A stretch of DNA of 64,000 nucleotides. Origin: UMGS1002 sp050309735. Lineage in GTDB: Bacteria; Bacillota; Clostridia; Oscillospirales; CAG-272. Within the stretch, counting starts at the first letter, position 1, and each line of letters opens with the position of its first letter. The DNA lies in NCBI GenBank assembly GCA_050309735.1, contig JBNRMS010000072.1, positions 1 to 64,000 on the forward strand, read 5' to 3'. Under the pieces are notes generated by a model. That model saw nothing but the letters and a program-made list of their open reading frames with translations, made no database searches and had not been told where the DNA came from. Positions 36,781 to 45,386 of this stretch are shown piece by piece. The translations under genes and the position numbers were made by a program.

Positions 36781-36866
36781 CGGAGACGGTGGGATTCGAA
36801 CCCACGGACCCTTGCGGATCAAACGATTTCGAGTCGTTCTCGTTATGACCACTTCGATACGTCTCC
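36781..36866 (-). tRNA. tRNA-Ser (anticodon CGA)
   Basis: Minus strand, 86 bases. Acceptor arms GGAGACG/CGTCTCC pair fully with discriminator G; D-arm ATCGAAGTGGTCATAACGA; anticodon stem AACGA/TCGTT around loop CTCGAAA (anticodon CGA); long variable arm as in class II tRNAs; T-arm GTGGGTTCGAATCCCAC. CCA is not encoded. Its 3' end faces the integrase gene, so the att site of the element probably overlaps it. Confidence 0.96.
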
Positions 36867-37003
36867 GTATTTATCTCAACATCAGCACCTCAGAAAACGG
36901 GGAGAACTGATGGGGAGAACAAAGAAAAATATTCAGTTAAAGATACCCGAAAAACCCCGTAAAATCAAGGGTTTCCGGTCAGGGAGCTACCGGATAGCAA
37001 CCA

Positions 37004-37046
37004 CGATTTCGAGTCAGGGCCGTTATAACCACTTCGATATCTCTCC
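37004..37046 (-). repeat. Displaced tRNA-Ser 5'-half copy 1
   Basis: Minus-strand GGAGAGATATCGAAGTGG...CTGACTCGAAATCG, matching the 5' half of tRNA-Ser from the acceptor strand to the anticodon loop, then diverging. The acceptor (GGAGAGA) differs from the intact gene (GGAGACG), so it comes from another tRNA-Ser allele. No 3' half. Likely a former attachment-site junction. Confidence 0.7.
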
Positions 37047-37209
37047 ATGTATTTTCAACCGGAAATCCGGTTTGAAAACTATTAAATTGTGTTCGGGAAA
37101 ATTGCGGGAAAACTGCGAGATGAGGTTTGAATTTGCTGCACCGGAAAGTACAAAATGTGCCGATAAATCAAAGCTTTTCAAGCCCGAAGCCATCAGCCGA
37201 CCGACTTTG

Positions 37210-37250
37210 TTTCGAGTCAGCCCCGTTATGACCACTTCGATATCTCTCCG
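37210..37250 (-). repeat. Displaced tRNA-Ser 5'-half copy 2
   Basis: Second copy of the same half (GGAGAGATATCGAAGTGGTC...GGCTGACTCGAAA), homology again ending at the anticodon loop. It lies 206 bases from copy 1. The sequence between 36867 and 37340 otherwise shows only short inverted repeats and no supportable gene. Confidence 0.7.
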
Positions 37251-37340
37251 TAGAAAATATATATAAACACGCGCCGATATCGGGCGCGTGTTACATTATA
37301 TCATATAAATCTTTTGAATGCAATAGCAAAATCAATTTTT

Positions 37341-38282
37341 TTAACATAAAGGAAGCTGTCGGCCGGAGAAATAATGAAGCGCAGCGGCAACGTCACCCTT
37401 TATCGCCTCTGTCAGTCGCTCTTTGTTTTCAAATTTAATGTCCGGGCGCAGATATTTATGGAAATAGACTGTTAGCTCCTGCCCGTAAAGGTCTCCCGAA
37501 AAATTAATTATATGCGTTTCGCAGCTAAGACTGCCCCCCTCCATAAAGGTCGGACGTCGGCCTATGTCAGACACCGCCGGCAGAACCCTGCCGCCAACCC
37601 GACAGGAGGCTATATACACTCCCTGAGCCGGAATAAGCCCCCCCTCGGGAAACTTCTGATTCGCGGTTGCAAATCCGATTTCCCTTCCCAGCGTATGGCC
37701 GTGTATTATTGGTGCGGTTAAAGAGAAGGGCCTGCCGAGCATCCCGGCGGCCAGCTCTATGTCGCCTCGGGCTACGGCGCGCCGGATAGCCGTTGAGCTC
37801 ACAGCAAGCCCGCAATACTCAACCTGCTCAACAACCGAAACCCGCCCCTCCAGCGCCCGGCCAAGAGTGTCGGAGTCTCCGGTGCCGCCTGCGCCGAACC
37901 TGAAATTATAACCGCATACCGCATACATACAATTACATTTCTCAAAAAGGACTTCTTTTATAAAGCGCTCGGGCGTCATGTTCATTACCTGTGTAAAGTC
38001 GGCGACATACACGCAATCTATCCCGGCAGCTTCAAAAAGGCTCATTTTTTCCTCAAAGCTCACAATGCGGGAGGGAGGCTCATCAAGGAGCAGTTCGCTC
38101 GGCGGCGGAGAAAAGGTGAGAACCCCGCACATAATATTATTGCGCCCGGCCGCCCTCCTTATCTCAAGTGCTCTTCTGAGCAGTGCCGCGTGGCCGATAT
38201 GAACCCCGTCGAAATTGCCAAGGCAGAGCACCGATGGCGGCGCCTGCTTTTTGCTCGATAAATCTATTCTGATTATTTCCAC
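37341..38282 (-). CDS. ribF: Bifunctional riboflavin kinase / FAD synthetase
   Basis: 313 residues. GTG start at 38282 directly abutting the ireB stop codon. N-terminal nucleotidyltransferase domain: VLCLGNFDGVHIGHAALLRRAL (HxGH-type site) and VSSTAIRRAVARGDIELAAGMLGRPF. C-terminal riboflavin kinase domain: GHTLGREIGFATANQKFPEGGLIPAQGVYIA, the T-x-N Mg/flavin site, and YFHKYLRPDIKF. It converts riboflavin to FMN and FAD. Cotranscribed with ireB. Confidence 0.95.
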   Translation of the reverse strand: MEIIRIDLSSKKQAPPSVLCLGNFDGVHIGHAALLRRALEIRRAAGRNNIMCGVLTFSPPPSELLLDEPPSRIVSFEEKMSLFEAAGIDCVYVADFTQVMNMTPERFIKEVLFEKCNCMYAVCGYNFRFGAGGTGDSDTLGRALEGRVSVVEQVEYCGLAVSSTAIRRAVARGDIELAAGMLGRPFSLTAPIIHGHTLGREIGFATANQKFPEGGLIPAQGVYIASCRVGGRVLPAVSDIGRRPTFMEGGSLSCETHIINFSGDLYGQELTVYFHKYLRPDIKFENKERLTEAIKGDVAAALHYFSGRQLPLC

Positions 38283-38543
38283 TTATTCGTCAATCCCCAA
38301 ATAATTTTTTACAAGCTCATTGAGCAGCTTGTCGCGGTCGACCCGGCGGATAAGCCCCCGCGCGTTATTATAATTTGTGATATATGTCGGATCTTCAGAA
38401 AGGATATAGCCGACAAGCTGATTTATCGGATTATACCCCTTTTCTTCAAGAGCCTCGTAGACCCTACATATTATCTCGCGCATAGTCAGCTCTCGCTCGG
38501 GCTGACCCATGCCGGATGAATTACCTTTGTTATTTAATACCAT
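38283..38543 (-). CDS. ireB: IreB family regulatory phosphoprotein
   Basis: 86 residues, small helical protein of the UPF0297/YrzL family. Characteristic MREIICRVYEALEEKGYNPINQLVGYILSEDPTYITNYNNARGLIRRVDRDKLLNELVKNYL covers residues ~20-82, nearly the whole family signature. In Firmicutes IreB is phosphorylated by the PASTA kinase IreK and affects cell-envelope antibiotic tolerance. Start has AAGGAG at six bases. Stop codon abuts ribF. No PASTA kinase gene is in the window, although a PASTA-only protein lies at 58698-60542. Confidence 0.92.
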   Translation of the reverse strand: MVLNNKGNSSGMGQPERELTMREIICRVYEALEEKGYNPINQLVGYILSEDPTYITNYNNARGLIRRVDRDKLLNELVKNYLGIDE

Positions 38544-38673
38544 AATCCGCTCCTTATGAGTTTGTGATAAGAAAGGGTATTGTCATAATTATAACCCAAA
38601 AGCGATTTTATTTCAAGCATCTTGAAAAAATATTTCCATATTTTGTCGGATTGCATAGAATCACACGCATCGA

Positions 38674-40494
38674 CTATTGCGGGTCATACGGCAATATCAG
38701 CGTCACCGTTGTGCTTCCGGCTACTATTGTTTGTTTGACATTGAGTAAATTGATAAGATAATAGTTAGCCTCCCTGTCGCCTCCGGGAGTACCGTTCCAG
38801 AGCATTTTTTTCGCCTGTGCTGCGACGCCATCGGGCCAAAGGACAACCGCGGGGTTTACAAGCTTGTAAAATTCAATTGTGCCGTTTCGGGCGCGGTAGC
38901 GGTTTTCGTTCCAGCCGTGGTGAGGAACGGTCATCATATCGCTCGCAAGATAATCGCCAAATCGGGCGCACATCTCGTCAACGCTGACCTTTGAGACGTC
39001 GCCGGTGACCATCACACTCTCTGCGCTCTCGCCCGAGGCAATAAACCGCACTACTATCGACTGAATATTGCCGTCGGCCTGTTTGAGGTCGGCATCGCTC
39101 CGCTCAAGACCGATGACGCCGGGCAGAAAGTCGGACATACAGTTGAGGATTTCCATATCGGCTCCCGCAAAACGAAAGACCTGCCCTGTCAGGCATTTAT
39201 ATATATCCGCATCGGGATATACTTCCTTAATTGTGTTCCGCACCTTCGCGCAGCTTGTCGAGCCGTCGCTCATGTATTGAGTTTGCTCGAATGTGTCGCA
39301 GAAATTAAAAATAAAACTCTCGATTTTAATCTTGCTTGACCTGCCGTGTAATGCAGCAAACTTAACAAGGGCGCCGTAATGGTCGCCGTGCGCGTGCGTA
39401 ATAACCCACGCGCGGACGACGATACGCGAGGGGTCAGGCGCAAGCTCGGCCATCTTAAGGTATATTCTGTTTGCGTCATCGTTGTTGTTTCGCCCGCCGT
39501 CGATTATAACAAAGCTGCCGTCCTCAAGCTGCATCATGCAGCCGAGTCCGCCCGCCCCTCCGCTCGCCTCAAGCCCGAAAAGGGTGAAGCTTAGTTGGTT
39601 TGTTTTTGTGTATATCGGCTCCCAATTTGGCGGGAGAAGGGCTTCTGTGGCGGCGATTATGCGTGTTGTACCCGAATAGGGAACATAATATGCATAAACC
39701 ATGCTCTCGCCCCGGGTGTATGTAACAAAGACATTGTCGCCCATCCTGTTTTCGCTGTAAAACTTATACCCCGCTGCGACGATGTCGTTTTGGTATTTGA
39801 CAAACATCGCCTCATCGGTCTGGGACAGGGTTATTTGAGTATATCGGTCGGCGCAGTCGCTTATCGCGTCGAGCGTCCCGCCCGGATAGGCGGGAAGGTC
39901 GGCAAGGGGGGCGAGCATCGGGTGCTTGCATCTTTTAATAAGACGAAATCCCGCGGGTATTGTCAGCCGTCCGTCTTTTGCGCTGTCTTTAGCAAAGGAC
40001 AAAAAATCGCGCACGGCATATGGCAGCGCGGCGTCTGCCCAGGCGGATATAACCAATTTGTTTCCGACCGCCCCGATGGCATATTCATCGTATGAAAGCT
40101 CGGAGAGAAGGGCGTGAACCTCCGGGTAGTCAACCCCTCCCATGAGCAGCTCGGGTGCATCGGGATCGTACTCATGCCCGCGGTATTGCTCGTCGGTTGT
40201 AAGAGTCGGAGTGCCGCCCGAGAGAGAGGACAGGCCTATGTGCAGCTCTCTAAATTGGTTTGTCTCGGTCAGCGTGCTATTTTCGGGGCGCACTAAAGTG
40301 AGGTTGATTTTGCCGTCGGAGAAGAGCGTGAGGTCAATCTCGCTAAGACTTGAACCGTTATCATGCGCCGCGGTTGTGTCAGCTTGGCTGCTTATCGCGT
40401 CCTTTGCGTCTTCTTGGCACCCTGTGAGGACCTCTGCTGATAGCAGAACAAGCACAAGCAGTATCAGTAATGCTATTAAGCGTCGTCTCATCAT
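38674..40494 (-). CDS. Metallo-beta-lactamase-fold lipoprotein (ComEC/Rec2-like hydrolase domain)
   Basis: 606 residues from ATG 40494, overlapping the upstream ABC gene stop by four bases (ATGA). Lipobox LTGC in the signal peptide (residues ~23-26). N-terminal ~300 residues unrecognised. From ~residue 305 a metallo-beta-lactamase fold: VIDGG, the metal motif VITHAHGDHYGALVKF, VMVTGDVSK and MTVPHHGWNENRYR. It probably sits on the outer face and hydrolyses a phosphodiester, phosphate or nucleic acid-type bond. Coupled to an ABC half-transporter, so it may process what the transporter exports, which is only inference. Confidence 0.78.
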   Translation of the reverse strand: MMRRRLIALLILLVLVLLSAEVLTGCQEDAKDAISSQADTTAAHDNGSSLSEIDLTLFSDGKINLTLVRPENSTLTETNQFRELHIGLSSLSGGTPTLTTDEQYRGHEYDPDAPELLMGGVDYPEVHALLSELSYDEYAIGAVGNKLVISAWADAALPYAVRDFLSFAKDSAKDGRLTIPAGFRLIKRCKHPMLAPLADLPAYPGGTLDAISDCADRYTQITLSQTDEAMFVKYQNDIVAAGYKFYSENRMGDNVFVTYTRGESMVYAYYVPYSGTTRIIAATEALLPPNWEPIYTKTNQLSFTLFGLEASGGAGGLGCMMQLEDGSFVIIDGGRNNNDDANRIYLKMAELAPDPSRIVVRAWVITHAHGDHYGALVKFAALHGRSSKIKIESFIFNFCDTFEQTQYMSDGSTSCAKVRNTIKEVYPDADIYKCLTGQVFRFAGADMEILNCMSDFLPGVIGLERSDADLKQADGNIQSIVVRFIASGESAESVMVTGDVSKVSVDEMCARFGDYLASDMMTVPHHGWNENRYRARNGTIEFYKLVNPAVVLWPDGVAAQAKKMLWNGTPGGDREANYYLINLLNVKQTIVAGSTTVTLILPYDPQ

Positions 40495-42203
40495 CTTGCC
40501 AGCGCGCCCTTCCAAAGAGTGGCGTACACCCCTTCCATATTTAATAGCTCCTCGTGATTTCCGCGCTCGACTATCCCCTCGTCTGTAATAACAAGAATTT
40601 CATCGGCTCGGCGGATTGTTGAGAGTCGGTGAGCGACCACTATTGTAGTGCGCCCGCGCGAGAGCTCCTCAATGCTTTTTTGTATCATTATTTCTGTGGC
40701 ATTGTCAAGAGCCGAGGTCGCCTCGTCAAGTATGAGAATGGGCGGATTCTTGAGGAAAACCCGCGCTATCGAAACGCGCTGCTTCTGCCCGCCCGAGAGC
40801 TTGATTCCCCGCTCACCGACCACTGTATCGTATCCCTCGGGGAGCGACTTGATAAAGTCATCTATATTTGCCATTCTTGCCGCCTCCTCAACCTCCCGGC
40901 GGGTGGCGTCGGGGCGACCGTAGGCTATATTATCATATATGGTTGAGTTAAAGAGAAAGACGTCCTGTGCGACTATCCCGATATTTTTTCTCAGCGAGGT
41001 GCGGGTGAGGTCGCGTATGTCGCGGCCGTCAACCTTCACAGCTCCCGAGCTAATCTCATAAAAGCGGGGAACAAGGTGGCAGATTGTGGTCTTGCCGCCG
41101 CCCGAGGGGCCGACCAAGGCAAGCGTCTTCCCCGCCCCGACCGAGAAGCTGATATCGCGCAGCACTTGATTTCCGTCGTCATAAGCAAAGCTCACATTTT
41201 CAAACTCAATATCCCCCCTCACCTCGCCTGCATCGACGGCGTCGGGAGCCTCGTCCTCGGGCTTTGCGTCCATAATCTCGCAGAAGCGCATAAATCCGGT
41301 CATGCCGTTTTGATACTGCTCCACAAAGTCAATTATCCGCCGAACGGGATTGAGGAATATATTGATGTAAAGCACAAATGCAGTAAAATCTCCTATATCG
41401 ATTTTGCCATAGAAGAAAAACAGTCCGCCCGCGACATACATAATAGCCTGCAATATGTCGCTGATAAATGTGGTTCCCGAGTGAAACTCAGCCATCGCGC
41501 GGTAAGCCCTCTGCCGAGCTTTAACGAAAAGCCCGTTTCCCTCCTCAAAGCGCCGGCTCTCATGCGATTCGTTCGTATATGCGCGCGAGACGCGAATGCC
41601 CGAGATGCTGTTTTCGAGCGCTGAGTTTATCTCGCCGGTCTGAACGCGGGTCTCGGTGAAGGCATCGCGCATTTTCTTGCGCTTCAGGCTCGCAAAGAGC
41701 ACCATCAAGGGAAGAGCTGCGAAAACTATCAGGGTCAGCGGCAAATAAATAGTCGACATTATTATAAATGAGCCAACCAGCATAACGCCCGAAATAAAGA
41801 GATTCTCAGGGCCGTGGTGCGCCAACTCCGAGACGTCCATCAGGTCATTTATAATCCTTGACATTATAGTTCCGGTCTTGTTGTTATCAAAATAAGTAAG
41901 AGGCAGGGTCTGCAAACGACCGAAAACATCGCGCCGCATGTCCGACTGCATACGAACACCCATAATATGCCCGTAATAGGACACAAAATAGTTAAGAAAC
42001 ATTTTTACAAGGTAGAGCCCGAAAAGCACCGCCGCCCATGCGAGCAGCTTTTGCAGCATACCCTGGGGGATATAGACATTTATCATCGCCCGGGTTATCA
42101 TCGGGTAAAAGAGGTCGCATCCGGCAAGCAGCAGCGCTGCTATCATGTCGGCGATAAAAACGCCGAGAACGGGCTTGTAGTAACGTGCAAATCGTTTGAT
42201 CAT
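40491..42203 (-). CDS. ABC exporter half-transporter (MdlB/MsbA-like)
   Basis: 570 residues: six transmembrane helices in the first ~320, then an ATPase domain with Walker A GPSGGGKTT, signature LSGGQKQR, Walker B LILDEATSALD and the H-loop VVAHRLST. Type IV (B-family) exporter that should work as a homodimer. Substrates in this family range from lipids to peptides. A lipoprotein with a hydrolase domain is coupled downstream. A strong promoter lies 37 bases upstream, so the 88-bp repeats further upstream are not part of its leader. Confidence 0.92.
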   Translation of the reverse strand: MIKRFARYYKPVLGVFIADMIAALLLAGCDLFYPMITRAMINVYIPQGMLQKLLAWAAVLFGLYLVKMFLNYFVSYYGHIMGVRMQSDMRRDVFGRLQTLPLTYFDNNKTGTIMSRIINDLMDVSELAHHGPENLFISGVMLVGSFIIMSTIYLPLTLIVFAALPLMVLFASLKRKKMRDAFTETRVQTGEINSALENSISGIRVSRAYTNESHESRRFEEGNGLFVKARQRAYRAMAEFHSGTTFISDILQAIMYVAGGLFFFYGKIDIGDFTAFVLYINIFLNPVRRIIDFVEQYQNGMTGFMRFCEIMDAKPEDEAPDAVDAGEVRGDIEFENVSFAYDDGNQVLRDISFSVGAGKTLALVGPSGGGKTTICHLVPRFYEISSGAVKVDGRDIRDLTRTSLRKNIGIVAQDVFLFNSTIYDNIAYGRPDATRREVEEAARMANIDDFIKSLPEGYDTVVGERGIKLSGGQKQRVSIARVFLKNPPILILDEATSALDNATEIMIQKSIEELSRGRTTIVVAHRLSTIRRADEILVITDEGIVERGNHEELLNMEGVYATLWKGALAR

Positions 42204-42239
42204 AGTGAAGCCTTATATTTTCCTTTTAATATTAAATAA

Positions 42240-42267
42240 ATTATAACCTTTTATCAAACACTGACAA
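42240..42267 (-). promoter_or_regulatory. Promoter of the ABC exporter - metallo-hydrolase operon
   Basis: Minus-strand TTGTCA (42267-42262), 16-base spacer, TATAAT (42245-42240). Confidence 0.65.
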
Positions 42268-42402
42268 AAAACTCGTCTCAGAAGAAATTGACGACACATT
42301 CAAGTCGTCAAGTAGTGCTATCCCTCACACAAGCGATATGTGTTTATTATTTTTTCTCAGGCGCTATAAGGGCGCGGGCAGGGGATGTTTTTAAGACAGC
42401 GA

Positions 42403-42498
42403 TATCATAGTCGCAAGTGAATATCTCCCGTGTGAGACCTCGCCGTTGCGACATCGCAGGTTTCTTTGAAACCTGCCGGCGTGTATATTATATCATAG
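42403..42498 (-). repeat. Structured 88-bp repeat, copy 1 (promoter-proximal to ABC gene)
   Basis: Minus-strand order: extended -10 (TATGATATAAT), CGCCG, a perfect 9-bp hairpin GCAGGTTTC/GAAACCTGC, GTCGCAA, CGGCG, a variable stretch, GGGAGATATTCAC, TTGCGAC. Period to copy 2 is 88 bases. Only the stretch before GGGAGATATTCAC differs between the two. Confidence 0.85.
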
Positions 42499-42586
42499 TC
42501 GCAAGTGAATATCTCCCATGCGCCACCTCGCCGTTGCGACATCGCAGGTTTCTTTGAAACCTGCCGGCGTGTATATTATACCATAG
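42491..42586 (-). repeat. Structured 88-bp repeat, copy 2
   Basis: Tandem copy with the same hairpin and helices, -10 variant TATGGTATAAT. It overlaps copy 1 by the shared CTATGATA. The remaining intergenic sequence 42587-42990 contains no supportable gene on either strand. Confidence 0.85.
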
Positions 42587-42991
42587 TTAGAGGGGTTTGT
42601 CTATGTTGCACCGTGCTTTTTTATTTGGCACAATCGACTTTCTGCTACCATTGATATTATTTCTTCGCGCTGATACGAGTGTAATTTAAAATGATTAATG
42701 GTATGCAGCTCAGCACGAGAGCGCACTCACGCCCACCCGTCACAAACATATTATAATCCCGGTTACAAAGGCCGCAAAGCTTGCCATAAGCGCAACCTTT
42801 TTATGCAGTCCCTCGCGTGCCCGAAGCAGGCAAATTGTTAATCCAAATCCTTGTATTGTCAAGCGGCAAGTCTTGAAAACACATGCGGGCGGGGGGCGGG
42901 TGCGGTCAAGCCCTTTCTCTGGTTTGGTAATAATGCACAATTTTTGTGTCGCTTTTTATTGAATATTCGCCTTGTGTTCGTTCTTTTGCTG

Positions 42992-43020
42992 TTGACTTAT
43001 TCTTTTATTTATTATACAAT
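42992..43020 (+). promoter_or_regulatory. Promoter of the PH/zinc-ribbon ABC exporter operon
   Basis: TTGACT 42992-42997, 17-base spacer, TACAAT 43015-43020. Confidence 0.7.
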
Positions 43021-43076
43021 AAGGTGGCTGCTGTGTCGCGGAGTTTTTCGCAATTATGACACGGCACGGAGGATGT

Positions 43077-45386
43077 ATGGACCTGTTTATAAATCGGCAG
43101 CTTCGCCCGGAGCAGCTTGCCGAGCTTAGATCTCACGCACCTGACGACGACCCTATTCTCTTTGCAATTGTAGGTGATTTATCCGAGAGCGCGCATTATA
43201 ATCATAATGTCCTTGCCTTTACCTCAAAAACATTTTTTACATATGATTTTGACAATGGTAAGCTCGGTCGGATTTTCAATATATCCGATGTCAGCGAGAT
43301 TTTCAACAAACGCATGTATGGCAATGCTGTCATGCGTACCAAGATTAATGGCGGTGAAGTCATAGATGTCTACCGTTTCACTTTTGCTGTGGCGGGTCTA
43401 TGTGATGCCGCCGTTTACTATGTCAACTCAATTCGCGGCGGAACCGACCTTAAGGAAGCGCTGGCAGGAATTGAGGCGACATATGAAAAGCAACTGTCTA
43501 CCTGCCCTAAGTGCGGCCGCACTCTCTCCGCGCCCGGGGTAAATTGTATAAGCTGCGAGAGCAAGGGAAAAATCGTCTCAAGGCTCACCAAATATATGAA
43601 GCCCGAGGCGCATATACTTATTTTCTCGGTTATCCTCTCGGTAATCACAACAGCCCTTGCCCTCATCCCCCCATTCCTCAACCGCACACTTGTCGATGAC
43701 ATACTTGTCGCCGGCAACAGAGCCAACACAACAATATATCTGTTCGGCCATTTTGAGATGAATGTCCAGCGCAGCCTTATGATAATAGGCGTTATGCTGG
43801 CGCTGAATTATGTTCTGCGATACGGCCTTGGGGCGGTTCGCGGGTATTTTTTGCGTAAGTCAGGCGACAGAATTGTTAAATCGCTGCGCGACGATGTTTA
43901 CAGACACGCACAGTACCTCCCTATGCGCTTCTATGACAAAACCTCGACCGGCTCTGTCATCAACCGTATCGCGGGCGACAGCTCAACCCTGCAATCCTTC
44001 ATGCTCCGCATAACGCAGGAGGTGGTCGTTCAATTTTTCAAGCTGATAGGCATTATAATAATAATGCTCGTGATGAACTGGCGCCTTGCCATCTATTCGC
44101 TAATCCCCGTGCCCTTCGTCGCTATCGGCGCGCGTATCTTCTCGAAGAAAATCGCGCCCTTCTACCGTCGAATCTGGCGCCGCTGGTCCGCGGTTTCGGG
44201 AGTGCTGACAGATACCATCCCCGGCATCCGGGTTATCAAATCCTTCACAAATGAAAAAAATTCGACCAGGTTCTTCGAGGAGAAGAATCAGGAGTGGTGC
44301 GAAACAGACATCAAAGCCGGCAAGATACTCAATATTTATCCGGCGGTCGTAAACTTCTTTGTCAGCTCGGGCTCAATTGTAATCTGGATGCTCGGCGGGC
44401 TTGCCGTTATCGGGGCGACAAATGTGTCGGGAAACCTCACTGTCGGACTTCTCATGTCCTTCATCTCATACGCCTCGATGTTCTATGAGCCTGTTAACTT
44501 CTTTGCAAATCTCAACGATTCATACCAACACGCCCTCTCCTCGGCCGAACGAATATTCGACATACTTGACGCCGAACCCGAGCACGACTTCGGCAAGGGC
44601 AATACCCTCCCCGAGGTCAAAGGCGCCATTGAGTTCCGCGATGTCTCCTTCTCGTTTGACCGCACCAAGAAGGTGCTTAAAAATATAAATCTTAAGATAG
44701 AACCGGGCGATATTGTCGGTATTGTCGGCACCACCGGCTCGGGAAAATCAACCCTTGTTAACCTGTTTTTGAGGTACTACGACCACTACGACGGGAAAAT
44801 ATTGCTTGACAACACCGATATCCGCAAGATTGATATGGAATTTTTCCGTTCGAGCATAGGTTATGTCCAGCAGGAACCGATGATGTTCCACGACACAATC
44901 TTCAATAATATTGCATATGGCGACGAGAAATACAGCGTTGAGGACGTGATAGCCGCCGCCGATATCGCAAACGCGCACGAATTTATAATTCGCCAGCCCG
45001 ACGGTTATGACTCGGTGCTCGGCGAGCGTGGAGTCGGGCTCTCGGGCGGCGAGAGACAGCGGCTTTCAATCGCCCGCGCGGTTCTAAAAAATCCGAGCAT
45101 ACTCGTCTTTGACGAGGTGACAGCCTCGGTCGACTCCGAAACAGAACACCTTATTCAGGACGCTATCGAGCGCCTTATCAGCGGGCGCACCACCATCATG
45201 ATAGCCCACCGCCTCTCAACTCTTAGCAAGGCTAACAAGATTGTCGTTGTCGACAACGGCGCGATAATAGAATTCGGCTCGCCCGAGGAGCTGATGGCGC
45301 AAAAGGGAAAATACTACCGCCTTGTAGAAATTCAGACTATGTCTGAGAAGATCAAGGAGGAGAAGGCGAAGGAGAACTTTGAATGA
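43077..45386 (+). CDS. ABC exporter with N-terminal PH-like and zinc-ribbon segments
   Basis: 769 residues from ATG 43077 (GGAGG four bases upstream; ATG 43056 is the alternative). Residues ~1-130 form a predicted PH-like soluble domain (VLAFTSKTFFTYDFDNGKLGRIFNISDVSEI). A zinc ribbon CPKCGR...CISCE sits at ~150-170. Then six transmembrane helices and an ATPase domain: Walker A GTTGSGKST, signature LSGGERQR, Walker B ILVFDEVTAS, H-loop IAHRLST. The ABC is a B-family homodimer type. The gene is coupled to a DUF1854 protein. In some Clostridia this pair accompanies cyanophycin genes (from memory of annotation names); none are visible here. Confidence 0.88.
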   Translation: MDLFINRQLRPEQLAELRSHAPDDDPILFAIVGDLSESAHYNHNVLAFTSKTFFTYDFDNGKLGRIFNISDVSEIFNKRMYGNAVMRTKINGGEVIDVYRFTFAVAGLCDAAVYYVNSIRGGTDLKEALAGIEATYEKQLSTCPKCGRTLSAPGVNCISCESKGKIVSRLTKYMKPEAHILIFSVILSVITTALALIPPFLNRTLVDDILVAGNRANTTIYLFGHFEMNVQRSLMIIGVMLALNYVLRYGLGAVRGYFLRKSGDRIVKSLRDDVYRHAQYLPMRFYDKTSTGSVINRIAGDSSTLQSFMLRITQEVVVQFFKLIGIIIIMLVMNWRLAIYSLIPVPFVAIGARIFSKKIAPFYRRIWRRWSAVSGVLTDTIPGIRVIKSFTNEKNSTRFFEEKNQEWCETDIKAGKILNIYPAVVNFFVSSGSIVIWMLGGLAVIGATNVSGNLTVGLLMSFISYASMFYEPVNFFANLNDSYQHALSSAERIFDILDAEPEHDFGKGNTLPEVKGAIEFRDVSFSFDRTKKVLKNINLKIEPGDIVGIVGTTGSGKSTLVNLFLRYYDHYDGKILLDNTDIRKIDMEFFRSSIGYVQQEPMMFHDTIFNNIAYGDEKYSVEDVIAAADIANAHEFIIRQPDGYDSVLGERGVGLSGGERQRLSIARAVLKNPSILVFDEVTASVDSETEHLIQDAIERLISGRTTIMIAHRLSTLSKANKIVVVDNGAIIEFGSPEELMAQKGKYYRLVEIQTMSEKIKEEKAKENFE

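Noticed and set aside
37004..37250. The two 5'-half sequences as functional tRNA genes
   Set aside because: Neither has a 3' half, T-arm or matching acceptor strand.
42403..42586. Tandem repeats as a CRISPR array
   Set aside because: Units are 88 bases and nearly identical throughout; there are no short repeats with unique spacers and no cas genes.
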